The notes beneath the pieces are model-generated. The model had not been told where the DNA came from and did no database searches. It saw only the letters and a program-made list of their open reading frames with translations. This document shows positions 7,174 to 8,091 of a stretch of 8,091 bases of DNA, one piece after another (the stretch's first letter is position 1; every line of letters starts with the position of its first letter). Source of the stretch: Kiritimatiellia bacterium (GTDB lineage Bacteria; Verrucomicrobiota; Kiritimatiellia; UBA8416; JAIOPI01). Position numbers and translations under genes: made by a program. The stretch covers positions 1-8,091 of the forward strand of contig JAPKCZ010000072.1 of the NCBI GenBank assembly GCA_028822745.1, in the 5' to 3' direction.

Positions 7174-7530
7174 ATGGAAGAACACGACGTATTTGATTAT
7201 AGCAAGGCGTATAACGAAAAGTCCTTGTGGGAGAAGATTGGCTCGTTCGCGCTTGCGGCAGGCAAAGGCACCATCAAGAAAGTATTGATCCTGTACTACT
7301 GCCTCCAAGACCCCGACACACCCGCTTGGGCCAAGGCCACCATCATCGGCGCGTTGGGCTACTTCATTCTACCGCTCGACGCGATCCCCGACTTCATTCC
7401 GTCCGTCGGATACGTCGATGACCTCGGCGGCCTTGCCGTAGCGACAGGTGCCGTTCTGATGCACATCAAAATCGCGCATAGAACGCTCGCCAAAGCCAAA
7501 CTGTCGCAGTGGTTCGGCGACCAAGCCTGA
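7174..7530 (+). CDS. DUF1232 / YkvA-family small membrane protein
   Basis: The protein is 118 residues with a DUF1232 core at roughly 36-99. The recognisable part is the run of small and hydrophobic residues around LGYFILPLDAIPDFIPSVGY (61-80), followed by VDDLGGLAVATGAV (81-94). The proline/aspartate pattern LPxDxIPDxIPxxGxxDD is the family signature. One or two hydrophobic segments (about 51-69 and 82-98) suggest membrane association. The N-terminal 35 residues are polar and the last 18 are basic. The family has no firmly established biochemical function, and none can be inferred here. The ATG at 7174 is the only start available, because an in-frame TAG lies at 7162-7164; AAAGGAG at 7152-7158 is 15 bases away, which is longer than ideal. 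It appears to be a single gene, convergent with the nuclease-like gene. Confidence 0.85.
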   Translation: MEEHDVFDYSKAYNEKSLWEKIGSFALAAGKGTIKKVLILYYCLQDPDTPAWAKATIIGALGYFILPLDAIPDFIPSVGYVDDLGGLAVATGAVLMHIKIAHRTLAKAKLSQWFGDQA

Positions 7531-7588
7531 TCCGTACTGACGTGGCCGACGTTTATCTCGCGAGGGACGCTTTCATCTCAATTGGCTT

Positions 7589-7622
7589 TGGCATCGAGGA
7601 TCAAGTGCATGCCATGTTTTTT
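7589..7622 (+). terminator. Weak intrinsic terminator candidate after the DUF1232 gene
   Basis: A 6-bp stem, TGGCAT (7589-7594) with ATGCCA (7609-7614), encloses a 14-base loop and is followed two bases later by six T residues (7617-7622). It is correctly placed 58 bases after the DUF1232 stop. The stem is short and the loop long, so this is only a candidate. Confidence 0.35.
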
Positions 7623-7636
7623 GACGGCGGACCGCC

Positions 7637-8091
7637 CTAAGACCCTTCGCGCGGATAGACCTTGCGCGTGCTCGACCCACGGCTGCCCGTCTTTTTCGAT
7701 GCCGCCTTTTTTGCACTGCCCGTCTTTTTCGATGCCGCCTTTGTGGTACCCGACGTCTTTTTCACGCCGCCGGCAGGCCGACTGAGCCATCCCGTGGGGA
7801 CAGCAATGCTTCCATCCTTGGAACGTACAGCACCAACGTCGTGGTCGACACCAACCAAATCATACGGGTCAGGAAGGCTCTCGCGTCGCTCGAGATATTC
7901 TGTCACCGAGAACACGGTCTGCTCACGCTTCGCTTGGCGATAGTCCCAAGGTGCGACAGGCGAGGCTTCCGACCAGATGTTCAACCCCTTCTTTTTCGCG
8001 TTGGCCTGCGCACGCGACAGTGATTTGGTGTCGGACTGTTTAAGATAGTGCCACGCAAAGCCTTGTTCGACCAGCCGCTCCCCGATGGAGA
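7637..8091 (-). CDS. Staphylococcal-nuclease-like (SNase) protein, C-terminal part, with basic tail
   Basis: An open frame enters at the right edge and ends at TAG (7639-7637), giving 150 visible residues; the N-terminus lies outside the window. The first ~55 residues match the end of the SNase/thermonuclease fold: LVEQGFAWHYLKQ, then a helix SLSRAQANAKKKGLNIWSEA, then PVAPWDYRQAKR. This corresponds to the usual LVxxGxAW...A...A+..+GLW.....P.PPW.+R pattern. The catalytic Arg/Glu residues of the family come earlier and cannot be checked. After the fold comes a linker of about 55 residues (from FSVTEYLERRESLPDPYDL), then from residue ~110 a tail rich in Lys, Ala, Ser and Thr containing two KAASKKTGS units. 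Histone-H1-like tails of this kind usually bind nucleic acid, so the tail may hold the protein on DNA or RNA; that is inference. A signal peptide, common in secreted SNases, cannot be seen. Confidence 0.8.
   Translation of the reverse strand, partial: SIGERLVEQGFAWHYLKQSDTKSLSRAQANAKKKGLNIWSEASPVAPWDYRQAKREQTVFSVTEYLERRESLPDPYDLVGVDHDVGAVRSKDGSIAVPTGWLSRPAGGVKKTSGTTKAASKKTGSAKKAASKKTGSRGSSTRKVYPREGS
7683..7742. repeat. Tandem repeat encoding the basic tail of the SNase-like protein
   Basis: A 27-base sequence occurs at 7683-7709 and again, identically, at 7716-7742, a 33-base period (11 codons). Each copy encodes KAASKKTGS on the minus strand. A weaker third relative follows near 7750-7770 (GACGTCTTTTTCACGCCGCC), encoding the GGVKKTS stretch. 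The in-frame period and perfect identity suggest a recent duplication that could vary in copy number. Confidence 0.9.

Noticed and set aside
7489..7592. Inverted 11-base pair GCCAAAGCCAA (7489-7499) and TTGGCTTTGGC (7582-7592)
   Set aside because: The arms are about 80 bases apart and one lies inside the DUF1232 coding sequence. With no other support it is probably coincidence.
7625..7635. GGCGGACCGCC as a terminator stem
   Set aside because: The arms leave only one base between them, so a stable hairpin of full length cannot form, and no T tract follows on either strand.
7683..7742. CRISPR-like reading of the two identical 27-base repeats
   Set aside because: There are only two exact copies with a 6-base gap, in frame inside a coding sequence. 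This is a coding tandem repeat, not an array.

Overview
The window looks like ordinary chromosomal housekeeping DNA from a bacterium of moderate GC. The best guess for its lineage is the Planctomycetes-Verrucomicrobia-Lentisphaerae group. That guess rests mainly on a short open frame at 6780-6992 that resembles the tail of the haem-binding proteins abundant in that group, and on a tyrosyl-tRNA synthetase with a variant HIGH motif. It is inference, not proof.

The left three quarters (1-6385) is a block of four genes, all on the minus strand. In transcription order they are rpsA (ribosomal protein S1, six S1 domains), tyrS (tyrosyl-tRNA synthetase), uvrA (excision-repair damage sensor) and the start of an exported TPR-like protein that runs off the left edge. 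A strong hairpin lies between rpsA and tyrS, ending about 20 bases before the tyrS start codon, so tyrS-uvrA-TPR is probably expressed by partial read-through. tyrS and uvrA are 31 bases apart, and the uvrA stop overlaps the next start as ATGA. The block joins translation and DNA repair, with no obvious functional link beyond co-expression.

The stretch 6386-6779 has no convincing gene. It must contain the rpsA promoter and holds a 21-base near-palindrome. It is followed on the plus strand by a small haem-binding-protein tail (6780-6992), probably a gene remnant, and then by an intact DUF1232/YkvA-type membrane protein (7174-7530).

The right edge (7637-8091, minus strand) is the C-terminal part of a staphylococcal-nuclease-like protein with a Lys/Ala/Ser/Thr-rich basic tail built from a tandem DNA repeat. 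It converges on the DUF1232 gene across about 100 bases that contain one weak terminator candidate.

I do not see a new multi-gene system here. The points most worth a second look are the QAGN motif in TyrS, the hairpin just upstream of tyrS, the haem-protein remnant, and the repeat-built charged tails on S1 and on the nuclease.
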